A stretch of 64,000 nt of DNA from RGIG4140 sp045638265 (GTDB lineage Bacteria; Pseudomonadota; Alphaproteobacteria; CAAHEQ01; UBA3637): NCBI GenBank assembly GCA_045638265.1, contig JAZUBA010000044.1, forward strand, positions 273,004 through 337,003, in the 5' to 3' direction. Both the position numbers and the translations under genes were made by a program. Below the pieces are notes generated by a model. The model saw nothing but the letters and a program-made list of their open reading frames with translations, was not told where the DNA came from and made no database searches. Below, one piece after another: positions 8,694 through 17,672 of this stretch; the first letter of the stretch is position 1; each line of letters starts with the position of its first letter.

Positions 8694-8833
8694 AATATCC
8701 TCCTTAAAAAAAATTATCAGTATCTTTATGATAAGCAAAAAAAAGATTTATGCAAGTCTTTTTTTATTTTTATTGATTTTTTTTATAAGTCCTTTATAAT
8801 ATTAAATCATTTAACTGATTGGAAAGCACACAA

Positions 8834-9202
8834 ATGACTATTCATTATCAAATCGGAGAAAAAGACACGCGTCATTGGGGAAACTGGGAAATCATAGACA
8901 TCGGGCAAAATTATATTGTTAAAAAAATAACGGTATATCCGCATCAAACACTGTCTTTGCAACTGCATCACCATCGCAATGAACATTGGATTATTGTATC
9001 CGGAACAGTTCTTGTTACCATCGGAGATAGCCTACAAACCGTATCCGAAAACACTCACCTTTATATTCCGAAAGAAACAAAACACCGTTTAGAAAACCCA
9101 ACGGACGAATCCATTTGCTTCATTGAAATTCAAACAGGCGAGTTGTTAGATGAAACAGATATTATCCGTTTTGAAGACATCTACGGTCGTTGTCAACCAT
9201 AA
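8834..9202 (+). CDS. Cupin, mannose-6-phosphate isomerase type II-like domain
   Basis: 122 residues, a single cupin. The segments 'GNWEIIDIGQNYIVKKITVYPHQTLSLQLHHHRNEHW', 'VVSGT'-like WIIVSGTVLVTIGD and 'YIPKETKHRLENP' match the C-terminal domain of AlgA/ManC-type enzymes, with the metal-binding HHHRNEHW cluster and a later His. The nucleotidyltransferase domain found in bifunctional relatives is missing, so it may be a stand-alone sugar-phosphate isomerase or a related binding protein. The ATG at 8834 with GGAAAG just upstream is preferred over an in-frame TTG at 8819. Confidence 0.8.
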   Translation: MTIHYQIGEKDTRHWGNWEIIDIGQNYIVKKITVYPHQTLSLQLHHHRNEHWIIVSGTVLVTIGDSLQTVSENTHLYIPKETKHRLENPTDESICFIEIQTGELLDETDIIRFEDIYGRCQP

Positions 9203-9207
9203 AAACA

Positions 9208-10035
9208 TTACAAATCAGGCTTTAAAGCTGTTGGCACACCCCAATATGTTTCTTTTTCATCAATCGGCAGATGCAATAAATGATATGATTGAACTAAATA
9301 ACCGAGAGGATTGGCACTATTAGGTATTCCTCGTCTGTCCAAGCGTATAATCACACGATATCTTTTTCGATCAAACGCATTTTTTGCCTTACAATCAATA
9401 CAGGCTTTAGAATTATCCGAACAAGCACACAATGGATTAAACGGATCGGGAATCGGCATATCAAATGTATCAAGCACACCTTCCCAGGTAGAACCATAAA
9501 CATTTGTTAATTCATACAAATGCACATCCCGAACAAATCCTTTTGAACGTGAAGCTTCAAAATTCAATCGGGCTTCTTCCTGAAATGGCCCGTAAACATT
9601 ATCTCCATGCGATAAATTACCAACAGGACCTGTTCTGTCCCATCGCCATTGCATAATGGTATTATCCCATATAATTTCATGCCGATTTTTAATATATTCA
9701 CGTAATATTTGTTCAACATACAATTTGTAGGCTGACATATTCACTTTTGCATACTCTGCCGGCAACAACACTTTTCGTGAAGAATCAATCGTATATAAAT
9801 AAGCTTTATTACGATTGCCAATCGTCACATCTACCCGATCAGCATTATATACAAAATAACCTGAAAGACCTATCACACATGCTAAATTTAAAATAATAAA
9901 AATAGCTAACACGCGTGCCGTTTTCATATATCGGCGTTCAGGCAAAGCTTTGACTTGCATATATTCGGGATAAACCCCTAAAACATCAGGAGAATTGTAT
10001 TTTTTTGAAGAAAAAAGCAATTTAAAAAAACGCAT
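9208..10035 (-). CDS. VirB8-like inner-membrane protein
   Basis: 275 residues: a short cytoplasmic N-terminus, one membrane helix (about residues 42-63) and a periplasmic domain. Near the C-terminus, 'PLGYLVQSYHLLHLPI' preceded by Asn-Pro resembles the NPLG-plus-strand motif of VirB8/TrbF proteins. The topology and length also fit. A loop near residues 200-220 holds four cysteines (CACSDNSKACIDC), unusual for VirB8. VirB8 bridges inner-membrane parts of type IV secretion systems. No other virB gene is in the window, so the role is an inference. The upstream lipoprotein gene is 11 bases away, and the two probably form an operon. Confidence 0.55.
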   Translation of the reverse strand: MRFFKLLFSSKKYNSPDVLGVYPEYMQVKALPERRYMKTARVLAIFIILNLACVIGLSGYFVYNADRVDVTIGNRNKAYLYTIDSSRKVLLPAEYAKVNMSAYKLYVEQILREYIKNRHEIIWDNTIMQWRWDRTGPVGNLSHGDNVYGPFQEEARLNFEASRSKGFVRDVHLYELTNVYGSTWEGVLDTFDMPIPDPFNPLCACSDNSKACIDCKAKNAFDRKRYRVIIRLDRRGIPNSANPLGYLVQSYHLLHLPIDEKETYWGVPTALKPDL

Positions 10036-10046
10036 TATTCCCTGCC

Positions 10047-10514
10047 TTAATAATAACTTTTTGAAGTTGAGGTATTATGATTTTTAGTGATAGATACATC
10101 AAATAACACTTCTGTTCCGCTTAAAGATGTTGAAGTCAACATAATCATTGCTACACGATTGTCTTTGGAATACGTCAAGTAACTGTTTGTTGCCCGTATA
10201 CTTGTTAATTCACGCCAACCGAATTTAGGCATTTCCTGCATATAAAAATCAAACATATTGGCCTGATTGTAAGGCACTTTAAATGCCAAACGACCTATTA
10301 GCGGATCATTTCCGAACAATAATGTTTTATCTAAATTCATTGTTGCATTTTCAGGAATGGGAATTTCCCGAAATTGTGCAAAATTCGGTGTTGACTGCAT
10401 CATACCGTTTTCAAACGTGTTTTCAGACTTAAATGAAGGTTGAATACTCTCACTCCGACATCCGCTTAAAAATGCAATCATTCCGATTAAACAAAAAGTA
10501 ACAACAGAACGCAT
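10047..10514 (-). CDS. Lipoprotein of unknown function
   Basis: 155 residues. The N-terminus MRSVVTFCLIGMIAFLSGC is a lipoprotein signal peptide with the lipobox LSGC, so the mature protein starts at Cys19 and is membrane anchored in the envelope. The rest shows mixed strands and helices, including 'MYFYMQEMPKFGWRELTS'-like sequence near residue 90 (DFYMQEMPKFGWREL) and 'SYLTYSKDNRVAMIML'. It is not recognised as a named family. It lies directly upstream of the VirB8-like gene, which suggests a shared envelope function. An AAAGGATGGTC ribosome site precedes the ATG. Confidence 0.75.
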   Translation of the reverse strand: MRSVVTFCLIGMIAFLSGCRSESIQPSFKSENTFENGMMQSTPNFAQFREIPIPENATMNLDKTLLFGNDPLIGRLAFKVPYNQANMFDFYMQEMPKFGWRELTSIRATNSYLTYSKDNRVAMIMLTSTSLSGTEVLFDVSITKNHNTSTSKSYY

Positions 10515-10619
10515 ATGACCATCCTTTCTTTATATATAGCATAAAAGAAACCAAACAATAAATCAAGATTTTTTATTAAAAAAAAGCATTTTCTTTTTCT
10601 GTTTGCCGTTTCACGACAC

Positions 10620-12131
10620 TTAAACAGGCAACTGATATAAATTTAATTCACCGGTTAAAAAAGCAGACTCTAATAATTCTTTCGTATATTTTTGCTTCGG
10701 TTTTTGTAATATATCCGCCATTTTTCCTCGTTCCACCACTCTACCGTCTTTCAATACAAGCAACATGTCCGCCACTTCTTTTAAAATTTGCATATCGTGT
10801 GTAATAAACACATAAACCAACTGATATTTTTTCTGCAATGTAATCAACAACTGAATAATTTGTTTTTGCGTTACCTTGTCTAACGAAGACGTTACTTCAT
10901 CCAAAACCAAGACCGCCGGATTTAAAATCAATGCTCTTGCCAAGGCAACCCTTGTTTTTTGTCCACCTGATAATTCGTGCGGATATCGTGTTAATACATC
11001 TTGCTTCAAATCAACCGATTTTAAAATGGATTTAACTTGCTTTAAACGATCTTCATTTGATAATTTTGGCGCATGAACCCGTAAACCTTCTTCAATAATT
11101 TCCAAAACAGACATACGGGGATTCAAAGACCCTGCCGGATCTTGCAACACCATTTGTATTTGTGAACGAGCCGTAACCAATGACCGTCCTGACAACGCAA
11201 AAAAATCAGTTCCATTTAATGTAACCTGCCCTTGTGCCGGTATCAAACGCATTAAACCTTGTGCCAATGACGACTTACCCGAACCACTTTCACCAATAAC
11301 ACCTAGTGTTTGTCCAGCATACAATTTAAATGAAGCATCCTGCAAGGCCTCAAAAGATCCATAACATACTTTTAAATGAGAAACGGATAAAATAGGTTTT
11401 CCTTCATTCTCAACAGACACACGCATGTGTGTTTTTTCAACTTCCGGCAAATGCGTTGAAATCACTTTTCCGCTTCGTAAAACATAAACCCTATCCGCCA
11501 TTTTACGAACAATGTTTAAATCGTGTGTAATAAACAAAATTGCCAAACCCAATTTTTGCTGTAATACTTTCAATAATTTTAAAATTTGTGCCTGAACCCG
11601 AACATCTAATGCCGTTGTCGGTTCATCAGCAATTAAAATATCCGGTTTACCAGCCAACGCCATAGCAATCATGACCCGTTGCCGTTGTCCACCTGACAAT
11701 TCATGCGGAAAAGAATCATAAATACGCTCCGGCGACTTCAATTCAACCATTTTTAACAAATCTAAAACCTGCTTTTTATCGGCTGGCTGATGATGTAATT
11801 TCAATGATTCGGCAATTTGTTTTCCCGCCGTATGCAACGGATTTAAACTTGTCATCGGTTCTTGGAAAATCATGGCAATTTTAGACCCTCTGAATGCTTG
11901 CATTTTTTCATCGGAAAGCTGACACAAATTTTGACGTTTAAAAAAAATCTGCCCTTCAATTTGAGCATGGTTTTGCAAACGCAAAACAGCATGTGCAATT
12001 GTTGATTTACCCGAACCACTATTACCGACCAGTGCCACAAACTCTCCTGACTTGACCGCTAACGACACACCTCGTACCGCTTTAAACTTTTGGAATCCGA
12101 CATATAATTTTTTTATTTCCAAAATATTCAT
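10620..12131 (-). CDS. yejF: Peptide ABC transporter, duplicated ATPase (YejF-type)
   Basis: 503 residues made of two ABC ATPase domains in tandem. Domain 1 has Walker A GNSGSGKS near residue 37, signature LSGGQRQR and Walker B DILIADEPTTALD. Domain 2 has GESGSGKS near 285, LSGGQKTR and VLVLDEVTSSLD. Both carry 'FITHDL/M' H-loops. Such fused ATPases energise oligopeptide or microcin C-type import with YejB and YejE. The start overlaps the stop of yejE (ATGA), giving the order yejB-yejE-yejF. The usual periplasmic binding protein YejA is not in the cluster. Confidence 0.92.
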   Translation of the reverse strand: MNILEIKKLYVGFQKFKAVRGVSLAVKSGEFVALVGNSGSGKSTIAHAVLRLQNHAQIEGQIFFKRQNLCQLSDEKMQAFRGSKIAMIFQEPMTSLNPLHTAGKQIAESLKLHHQPADKKQVLDLLKMVELKSPERIYDSFPHELSGGQRQRVMIAMALAGKPDILIADEPTTALDVRVQAQILKLLKVLQQKLGLAILFITHDLNIVRKMADRVYVLRSGKVISTHLPEVEKTHMRVSVENEGKPILSVSHLKVCYGSFEALQDASFKLYAGQTLGVIGESGSGKSSLAQGLMRLIPAQGQVTLNGTDFFALSGRSLVTARSQIQMVLQDPAGSLNPRMSVLEIIEEGLRVHAPKLSNEDRLKQVKSILKSVDLKQDVLTRYPHELSGGQKTRVALARALILNPAVLVLDEVTSSLDKVTQKQIIQLLITLQKKYQLVYVFITHDMQILKEVADMLLVLKDGRVVERGKMADILQKPKQKYTKELLESAFLTGELNLYQLPV

Positions 12132-13147
12132 TCGTGTTCCTCCTGATGCGGATCAAATGCATCCCGCACACCTTCACCAATAAACAGTAACAGCGAAAGC
12201 AAGGTTGTCATCACGACAAAAGCGGTTAAACCCAACCAAGGAGCTGACAAATTTTCTTTTCCCTGACGGATTAACTCACCGAAACTCGGTGTTCCAACCG
12301 GCAAACCCAAACCTAAAAAATCTAATGCTGACAAAGCAACAATACCACCTGCTAACATAAAAGGAATGTATGTTATGGCTGCCACCAATGCATTCGGTAA
12401 AATATGCCGTACAATAATCCGAAAATCACTCACGCCCAATGCTTTTGCCGATTTCACATAATCCAATCCTCTGGTTTTTAAAAACTCTGCCCGAACAACA
12501 CCGGTCAATGTTGTCCAGCCAAACAATAACAATATAAATAACAACGTCCAAAAACCGGGTTCTATTAAACTAGATACAATAATCAAAATAAACAGTTGTG
12601 GCAAAGAACTCCATATTTCCAAAAAACGTCCGATAATTAAATCGGCTCGTCCGCCAAAATATCCTTGAACAGCACCAATAATAATACCGATTAAAGCTGA
12701 AAAACAAGTCAACAACAATGTAAAGATTAAACTCAATCTCAAAGCGTACAACAAACGAGATAACACATCGCGACCCTGATCATCCGTACCCAATAAATGT
12801 TTACGATTCGGACTACTCGGAAACGGCTCTATACTAAAATAATCCACTGTATCAAAATTATATGGCACTAATGGATATATTGCCCATCCATTTGCATTAA
12901 TCCGCACTTTATCTTCTTCACCATATACAGCTTCTGTCGGTAAATTACCACCTATCATATCATCTGATACAAATTGAATACTTGGAAAATACAATGTATG
13001 TTTATACATCAATACCAACGGACGACTGTCAGCTAAAAACGGTGCACATAATGATACAATAAAAATAAATACAAAAATCCACAACGACCAATATGCACGT
13101 CGATTTTTCTTGAATATTTGCCATTTACGTCGGGTCATCGGTTTCAT
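12128..13147 (-). CDS. yejE: Peptide ABC transporter permease (YejE-type)
   Basis: 339 residues with six predicted membrane helices. The N-terminal helix is followed by a large periplasmic loop holding 'YGEEDKVRINANGWAIYPLV' and 'HLLGTDDQGRDVLSRLLYALR', as in DppC/OppC/YejE permeases. The cytoplasmic EAA loop reads 'YVKSAKALGVSDFRIIVRHILPN'. It forms the membrane pore with YejB. The ATG directly abuts the yejB stop codon and the 3' end overlaps yejF, so the three are one translational unit. Confidence 0.92.
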   Translation of the reverse strand: MKPMTRRKWQIFKKNRRAYWSLWIFVFIFIVSLCAPFLADSRPLVLMYKHTLYFPSIQFVSDDMIGGNLPTEAVYGEEDKVRINANGWAIYPLVPYNFDTVDYFSIEPFPSSPNRKHLLGTDDQGRDVLSRLLYALRLSLIFTLLLTCFSALIGIIIGAVQGYFGGRADLIIGRFLEIWSSLPQLFILIIVSSLIEPGFWTLLFILLLFGWTTLTGVVRAEFLKTRGLDYVKSAKALGVSDFRIIVRHILPNALVAAITYIPFMLAGGIVALSALDFLGLGLPVGTPSFGELIRQGKENLSAPWLGLTAFVVMTTLLSLLLFIGEGVRDAFDPHQEEHE

Positions 13148-14263
13148 TTAACTCATCCTTTTATCAAAATGAATACGGGGGTCAACCAACGTATAAACAA
13201 AATCACTGATTAAATTTAAAATCAAACCGATAAGGGCAAACAAATACAATGTACCGAAAACAACGGGATAATCCCGATTTTGTACGGCTTCAAAACCAAG
13301 CAGACCTAATCCGTCCAAAGAAAAAATCACTTCAATTAAAACAGAACCCGTAAATAACATACCGACCAACATACTGGGAAAACCGGCAATCACGATCAGC
13401 ATGGCATTTCTGAAAACATGTCCGTATAAAATACGTTTATCAGATACCCCTTTTGCTTTGGCTGTTAAAACATATTGTTTTCCCATTTCTTCCAAAAATG
13501 CATTTTTAGTTAAGAACGTCAATCCAGCCAAACCACCAATAGTCATAGCCAATACAGGTAACGTAATATGCCATAAATAGTCTAAAATCTGCTTCCACCA
13601 GACAAAATCATGCCATCCGTCCGAAGTCAAGCCTTTCAGCGGAAACCAACTTAAATAACGACCGCCGGCAAACATAACAATTAAAAATATAGCCAACAAA
13701 AATGCAGGAACAGCATACCCTATGGTTAATAGAAATCCAGAAGAAACATCAAAAAAACTGCCTTTTTTAAATGCTTTTTTTATCCCCAAAGGAATAGCAA
13801 TCAAATAAATCAAAAGTGTACTGAACACACCTAAAGAAACAGAGACAGGCATTTTTTCTAAAATCAATGTAATAACGGTTTTATCCTGATAAAAACTCTT
13901 ACCAAAATCAAAACGCAAATAATTCCATATCATCAGAAAAAAACGTTCCAACGGTGGTTTGTTAAAACCGAAACGAATTTCTAATTCTTTACGTAACTGG
14001 TCTTTTAAACCTTGTGTTCCCCGATATAACGACTGCCCGTCATCACTCGGTACAACACTTTCCTGCCCGCCACTGCCACCAATACGATTCACAACACCAC
14101 CGGTATTACCCTGTTCCATTTTCATCATCATTTGTTCAACAGGCCCTCCTGGAGCCAATTGAACAAACAAAAAATTAAGAGCCATAATACCAAACAAGGT
14201 CATCGGTATTAATAAAATCCGTTTTAAAAAATATTTTGATTTTGCCGATAAACCGATGGACAT
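13148..14263 (-). CDS. yejB: Peptide ABC transporter permease (YejB-type)
   Basis: 371 residues with six membrane helices. The DppB/OppB start 'FFLKRILLIP'-like (YFLKRILLIPMTLFGIMALN) and 'QLAPGGPVEQ' are present. A long periplasmic loop (about residues 50-95, Gly- and Gln-rich) sets YejB apart from DppB. The EAA loop is 'YVLTAKAKGVSDKRILYGHVFRN', and the C-terminus is 'YTLVDPRIHFDKR'. It is first of yejBEF and begins 17 bases after the dihydroorotate dehydrogenase-like gene, so the operon probably continues from metG. Confidence 0.92.
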   Translation of the reverse strand: MSIGLSAKSKYFLKRILLIPMTLFGIMALNFLFVQLAPGGPVEQMMMKMEQGNTGGVVNRIGGSGGQESVVPSDDGQSLYRGTQGLKDQLRKELEIRFGFNKPPLERFFLMIWNYLRFDFGKSFYQDKTVITLILEKMPVSVSLGVFSTLLIYLIAIPLGIKKAFKKGSFFDVSSGFLLTIGYAVPAFLLAIFLIVMFAGGRYLSWFPLKGLTSDGWHDFVWWKQILDYLWHITLPVLAMTIGGLAGLTFLTKNAFLEEMGKQYVLTAKAKGVSDKRILYGHVFRNAMLIVIAGFPSMLVGMLFTGSVLIEVIFSLDGLGLLGFEAVQNRDYPVVFGTLYLFALIGLILNLISDFVYTLVDPRIHFDKRMS

Positions 14264-14280
14264 TAAACAAACCTGTTTGA

Positions 14281-15429
14281 TTATGAATTTAATAAATCAG
14301 CCATTGTTGCATTCGGATTAATCGGTTCAGAACGACCAATTAATTCTTCTACGGAAGCAACACCCGCTTTTTTCACTAAATTTGATAAATCCGCTTGCAT
14401 ATCTAAAAAGGCTTTCGGACCATTCAAATAGAAAGACGGACCAACCTCAACCACCCAAGCACCGGCACAAATCAAATCATATACATCTTTACCGGTCAAT
14501 GCTGTACCTGAAGCAATCAATGGAATCAAACCATTTGTCCGTTTTCTGAATTCCCGAATTAAATGTTCAACACCTGCATGTATAGGCTCACCATAAACAA
14601 AAGTTGATTCAGGAACGGGTTCAGCCAAATGTTTTGATTTAATGATATTTCTGTTACGCGTATAAACAGCAGGACCCGAAACAACAATACCGGATAAATC
14701 CATTTTTAAAGCTAACTGTGAAATAGATTTAATTTCTAAATCCGAAATATCATACGGAACTTTTAACAAAATTTTCGGTGTCTTAATCGGAGCCGTTACT
14801 TTGGCTTTATGACGTATAGCTTCTAACAGTGGCATTAATGAAGATTCATCTGAAAGCAACTGATACAAACAAGTAGACGGATGCGATACATTTACAACGA
14901 TAAAATCACAATAAGGGGCAATACTGCCAACCATTTGTTCATTTTCAATGATATACGTCGGTCGTGTCGCATCTCCGCCTTTACTTTCTTCAGCATTAAA
15001 TGACAACAAAGAGATACCGGTTAAATGAGGCAAGTAACGACGGGCAATTAACGGTTTTAAATTATCCGACAAACTGCTGTGCGCATAATTATCAGCCAAA
15101 ATATAATGCGTTCTTCCCTGACAAAAAAACATTGTCTGAAATTCGGTCGGCAATGCCTTCTGTGTAAAGCTACCGAAAGTACCAAATCCGGCACCATGCT
15201 GAATCAAACTGTCAATTGTTGCAATATCCAACGAAATATCACTTTGGATACCTATCGGTGTAGCCATATCACGACCAAACAGTTTCATATTCAAATTTTT
15301 ATATTTTTTAACATGGTCAAAAAATATCTTTTTTTGAATTCCCCATAAAAATAAAGATCTTAATGACTTCGGACTGAACGTTTTAAGCAACATCCAGTAT
15401 AACATATATAATTTTTGCGTTATATTCAC
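14281..15429 (-). CDS. pyrD: Dihydroorotate dehydrogenase-like FMN protein, divergent
   Basis: 382 residues. The fold is that of class 2 dihydroorotate dehydrogenases: an N-terminal amphipathic extension (LYMLYWMLLKTFSPKSLRSL) for membrane association, then a barrel with 'TPIGIQSD', 'ISQLALKMDLSGIVVSG', and the FMN phosphate site 'IPLIASGTALTGKDVYDLICAGAWVVEVG'. Class 2 enzymes oxidise dihydroorotate with quinone in UMP synthesis. Signature residues differ: the usual N-[IV]-S-[SC]-P-N-T is NVSHPST here, and the AAGFDKN and GFGFVEIGT segments are altered. It may be an active divergent PyrD or a repurposed paralogue. The start is GTG at 15429, six bases after AAGGGGG. It lies 17 bases after metG. 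Confidence 0.75.
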   Translation of the reverse strand: MNITQKLYMLYWMLLKTFSPKSLRSLFLWGIQKKIFFDHVKKYKNLNMKLFGRDMATPIGIQSDISLDIATIDSLIQHGAGFGTFGSFTQKALPTEFQTMFFCQGRTHYILADNYAHSSLSDNLKPLIARRYLPHLTGISLLSFNAEESKGGDATRPTYIIENEQMVGSIAPYCDFIVVNVSHPSTCLYQLLSDESSLMPLLEAIRHKAKVTAPIKTPKILLKVPYDISDLEIKSISQLALKMDLSGIVVSGPAVYTRNRNIIKSKHLAEPVPESTFVYGEPIHAGVEHLIREFRKRTNGLIPLIASGTALTGKDVYDLICAGAWVVEVGPSFYLNGPKAFLDMQADLSNLVKKAGVASVEELIGRSEPINPNATMADLLNS

Positions 15430-15446
15430 GTTTCCCCCTTAAAGAA

Positions 15447-17138
15447 TTAACAATCTTCTTTATACGTTGTTTTCAATTCAGTTAATTGTTCCGGTAAAAT
15501 TTTCTTAAACAATGGTTCACTCAATTTAAACGGTGTACCTGTTTTTAAACCGGTCAAATATTCTGACATTTTTGCTTGTGGCCATTCAATATCAATTGTA
15601 ATTTCAAACAAATCAAGCATTCTGTCAGCTGTTTGAGGCATAATCGGCGCACTTAAAACCGCATACAAACGAATCAAATTCAAGGCTGTATTCAAAATTG
15701 TACCGGCATAATCAATATTAACTTTAACCACTTTCCACGGTTCTGTTTTTGCCAAATAATTGTTACCGCAAACCCAAATTTCACGTAACGTACTCATAGC
15801 TTTACGGAATTCTAATGCCGTCATATATTTTGTATATTGAGCAATTAAAGTATCTAATGTGGCATACAATTCCGTTTCAGCATCCGTAACAGGACCAAAC
15901 AACGGCACCTGTTGACCAAAATTATTGGTTGTCATTTTTAAAACACGATTGATAAAGTTACCCAAAACATCGTTTAAGTCTTTATTAATCACTGTTGCAA
16001 ATTGATCAAAACTGAAATTTGAATCATCTGATTCCGGTGCATTGGCAATCAACCAATAACGCCAATAATCGGCTGGAAATTCTTTAATGGCATCATCTAA
16101 AAAGATTCCTCTGTGAGCTGATTTTGAAAATTTACCACCGGCAAAATTCAAATAATTCATCCCTTTCAACATTGTAACTTCCGTCCAATTTTCACCGGTT
16201 CCTTTTAATGTAGCCGGGAATGTGATTGTATGGAAAGGAATATTATCTTTACCCATAAATTCCGTATGAATAACATTTTCTTTATCTAACCACCAGTCTT
16301 CAAAATTGCGTTCAGACGGTTTTTCATCAGCCCATTGTTTGGTAATACCGATATAACCGATTGGTGCATCAAACCAGACATAAAAAACTTTTCCTTCAAA
16401 TCCTTCTTTCGGAACGGAAAAACCCCATTTTAAATCACGGGTAATACCACGTTCCTGCAAACCTTCTTTAATCCATTTTTGAGCAATGGAATAAGCAATA
16501 TCCGGCCAAACACCTTTTTTGGTTTCAATCCATTCAGCCAAATCTTTTTCCAGTTGAGGCAATTGTAAGAACAAGTGTTTTGTTTCTCTGATTTCCAATT
16601 TATCACTACCGGAAAGGGCACTACATGGCTTAATCAAATCTGTCGGGTCCAAAACTTTGGTACAGTTTTCACATTGATCACCTTTAGCTTTATCATAACC
16701 ACAATGCGGACACGTTCCGATAACATAACTGTCAGGCAAATAACGACCATCATCCGGTGAATAAACCTGTTTTGTTACTTTTTCGGTAATCAATCCTTTT
16801 TTATCTAATTCATGATAAATACGATAGACAATTTCTTTATTTTGTTCAGAACTTGTCCGACCAAAATAGTCAAAAGACAAGTTAAATCCTTTATACATTT
16901 CAACATGCAAATCATGATATTTTTTGCAATAATCTTCCACCGACATATTTTCCTTAGTTGCACCGACTTCTGACGGTGTACCGTGTTCATCGGTTCCACA
17001 AATATACAAAACCGATTCGCCTTTTTCACGCAAAAAGCGTGCATATACGTCTGATGGCAACAAACAACCGATTAAATGTCCCAAGTGAGGCAAACCGTTC
17101 ACATAGGGTAATGCACTGGTAATTAAATATTTTTTCAT
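15447..17138 (-). CDS. metG: Methionyl-tRNA synthetase
   Basis: 563 residues from MKKYLITSALPYVNG. Class I features: PHLGHLIG (HIGH-type) near residue 15, zinc knuckle CPHCGYDKAKGDQCENC near residues 145-161, and the KMSKS loop, which reads KFSKS in 'GGKFSKSAHRG'. The anticodon-binding helices include 'NFINRVLKMTTNNFG'. There is no C-terminal EMAP-type tRNA-binding domain, so it is a short form. It charges initiator and elongator tRNA-Met. The start at 17138 is chosen for AAAGGAAT upstream and match to the family start; a longer in-frame reading would begin with an unrelated 46-residue leader. Probably leads metG-pyrD-yejBEF. Confidence 0.96.
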   Translation of the reverse strand: MKKYLITSALPYVNGLPHLGHLIGCLLPSDVYARFLREKGESVLYICGTDEHGTPSEVGATKENMSVEDYCKKYHDLHVEMYKGFNLSFDYFGRTSSEQNKEIVYRIYHELDKKGLITEKVTKQVYSPDDGRYLPDSYVIGTCPHCGYDKAKGDQCENCTKVLDPTDLIKPCSALSGSDKLEIRETKHLFLQLPQLEKDLAEWIETKKGVWPDIAYSIAQKWIKEGLQERGITRDLKWGFSVPKEGFEGKVFYVWFDAPIGYIGITKQWADEKPSERNFEDWWLDKENVIHTEFMGKDNIPFHTITFPATLKGTGENWTEVTMLKGMNYLNFAGGKFSKSAHRGIFLDDAIKEFPADYWRYWLIANAPESDDSNFSFDQFATVINKDLNDVLGNFINRVLKMTTNNFGQQVPLFGPVTDAETELYATLDTLIAQYTKYMTALEFRKAMSTLREIWVCGNNYLAKTEPWKVVKVNIDYAGTILNTALNLIRLYAVLSAPIMPQTADRMLDLFEITIDIEWPQAKMSEYLTGLKTGTPFKLSEPLFKKILPEQLTELKTTYKEDC

Positions 17139-17171
17139 ATTATTCCTTTCTGTTCTGTTATTTTTTTTGCT

Positions 17172-17200
17172 AGTATATAAAAAAAGCAACAAAAGTGCAA
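17172..17200 (-). promoter_or_regulatory. Sigma70-like promoter of metG
   Basis: On the minus strand TTGCAC (17200-17195), a 17-base spacer and TATACT (17177-17172), about 34 bases before the metG ATG. The 152-base gap between metG and rpoZ also carries the divergent rpoZ promoter. Confidence 0.65.
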
Positions 17201-17220
17201 GGACTTCTTTAAAAATAGTC

Positions 17221-17249
17221 TTGCTTTTTTCAAAAAAAAATCGTATAGT
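17221..17249 (+). promoter_or_regulatory. Sigma70-like promoter of rpoZ-rsh-acpS
   Basis: TTGCTT (17221-17226), a 17-base spacer and TATAGT (17244-17249), 41 bases before the rpoZ ATG. It is back to back with the metG promoter. Confidence 0.55.
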
Positions 17250-17290
17250 ATCAAAATTGATATTAAGATATAGCATTGAAAGGAAAAAAT

Positions 17291-17650
17291 ATGGCTCGTG
17301 TAACAGTAGAGGATTGTGTTAAAATCGTTCCTAACCGTTTTGATTTAATTTTAACGGCAAGCAACCGTGCAAAAGAACTTGATACAGGTGCTCCGTTAAC
17401 CGTTTCTCGTGATAATGATAAAAACACAATCGTTGCTTTGCGTGAAATTGAAGAAAAAACAATCAATTTAAATCAAGAAAGAGAAAACATCATCGCCGGT
17501 ATGCAACGTTTTGTCCGTCAGGAAGCTCCTGTTGAACCGATTGACGATTCAAAATCCATTGAAATGGAAGGCGGTTTGGAACAATTATACAGCGATGCCG
17601 AATTTGCCGAATCCGATTCATTTCAGGTTGTTGAAGACCTCAACGCTTAA
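17291..17650 (+). CDS. rpoZ: RNA polymerase omega subunit
   Basis: 119 residues. MARVTVEDCVKIVPNRFDLIL, 'ASNRAKELDTGAP' and 'NTIVALREIEEKTI' are the conserved omega core that wraps the beta-prime C-terminus and helps assemble RNA polymerase. The last 45 residues are an acidic tail ending SFQVVEDLNA. The ATG at 17291 follows GAAAGGAA and agrees with the family start; an upstream TTG at 17276 is less likely. It is first in the order rpoZ-rsh-acpS, and omega is itself a ppGpp-binding component in proteobacteria, so the link with rsh is functionally sensible. Confidence 0.95.
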   Translation: MARVTVEDCVKIVPNRFDLILTASNRAKELDTGAPLTVSRDNDKNTIVALREIEEKTINLNQERENIIAGMQRFVRQEAPVEPIDDSKSIEMEGGLEQLYSDAEFAESDSFQVVEDLNA

Positions 17651-17672
17651 TTAATCAAAAAGGGAGGCTCGT

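Noticed and set aside
17139..17276. 46-residue N-terminal extension of MetG
   Set aside because: It would cover the promoter, has no ribosome site, and family members begin at MKKYLIT-like sequence.
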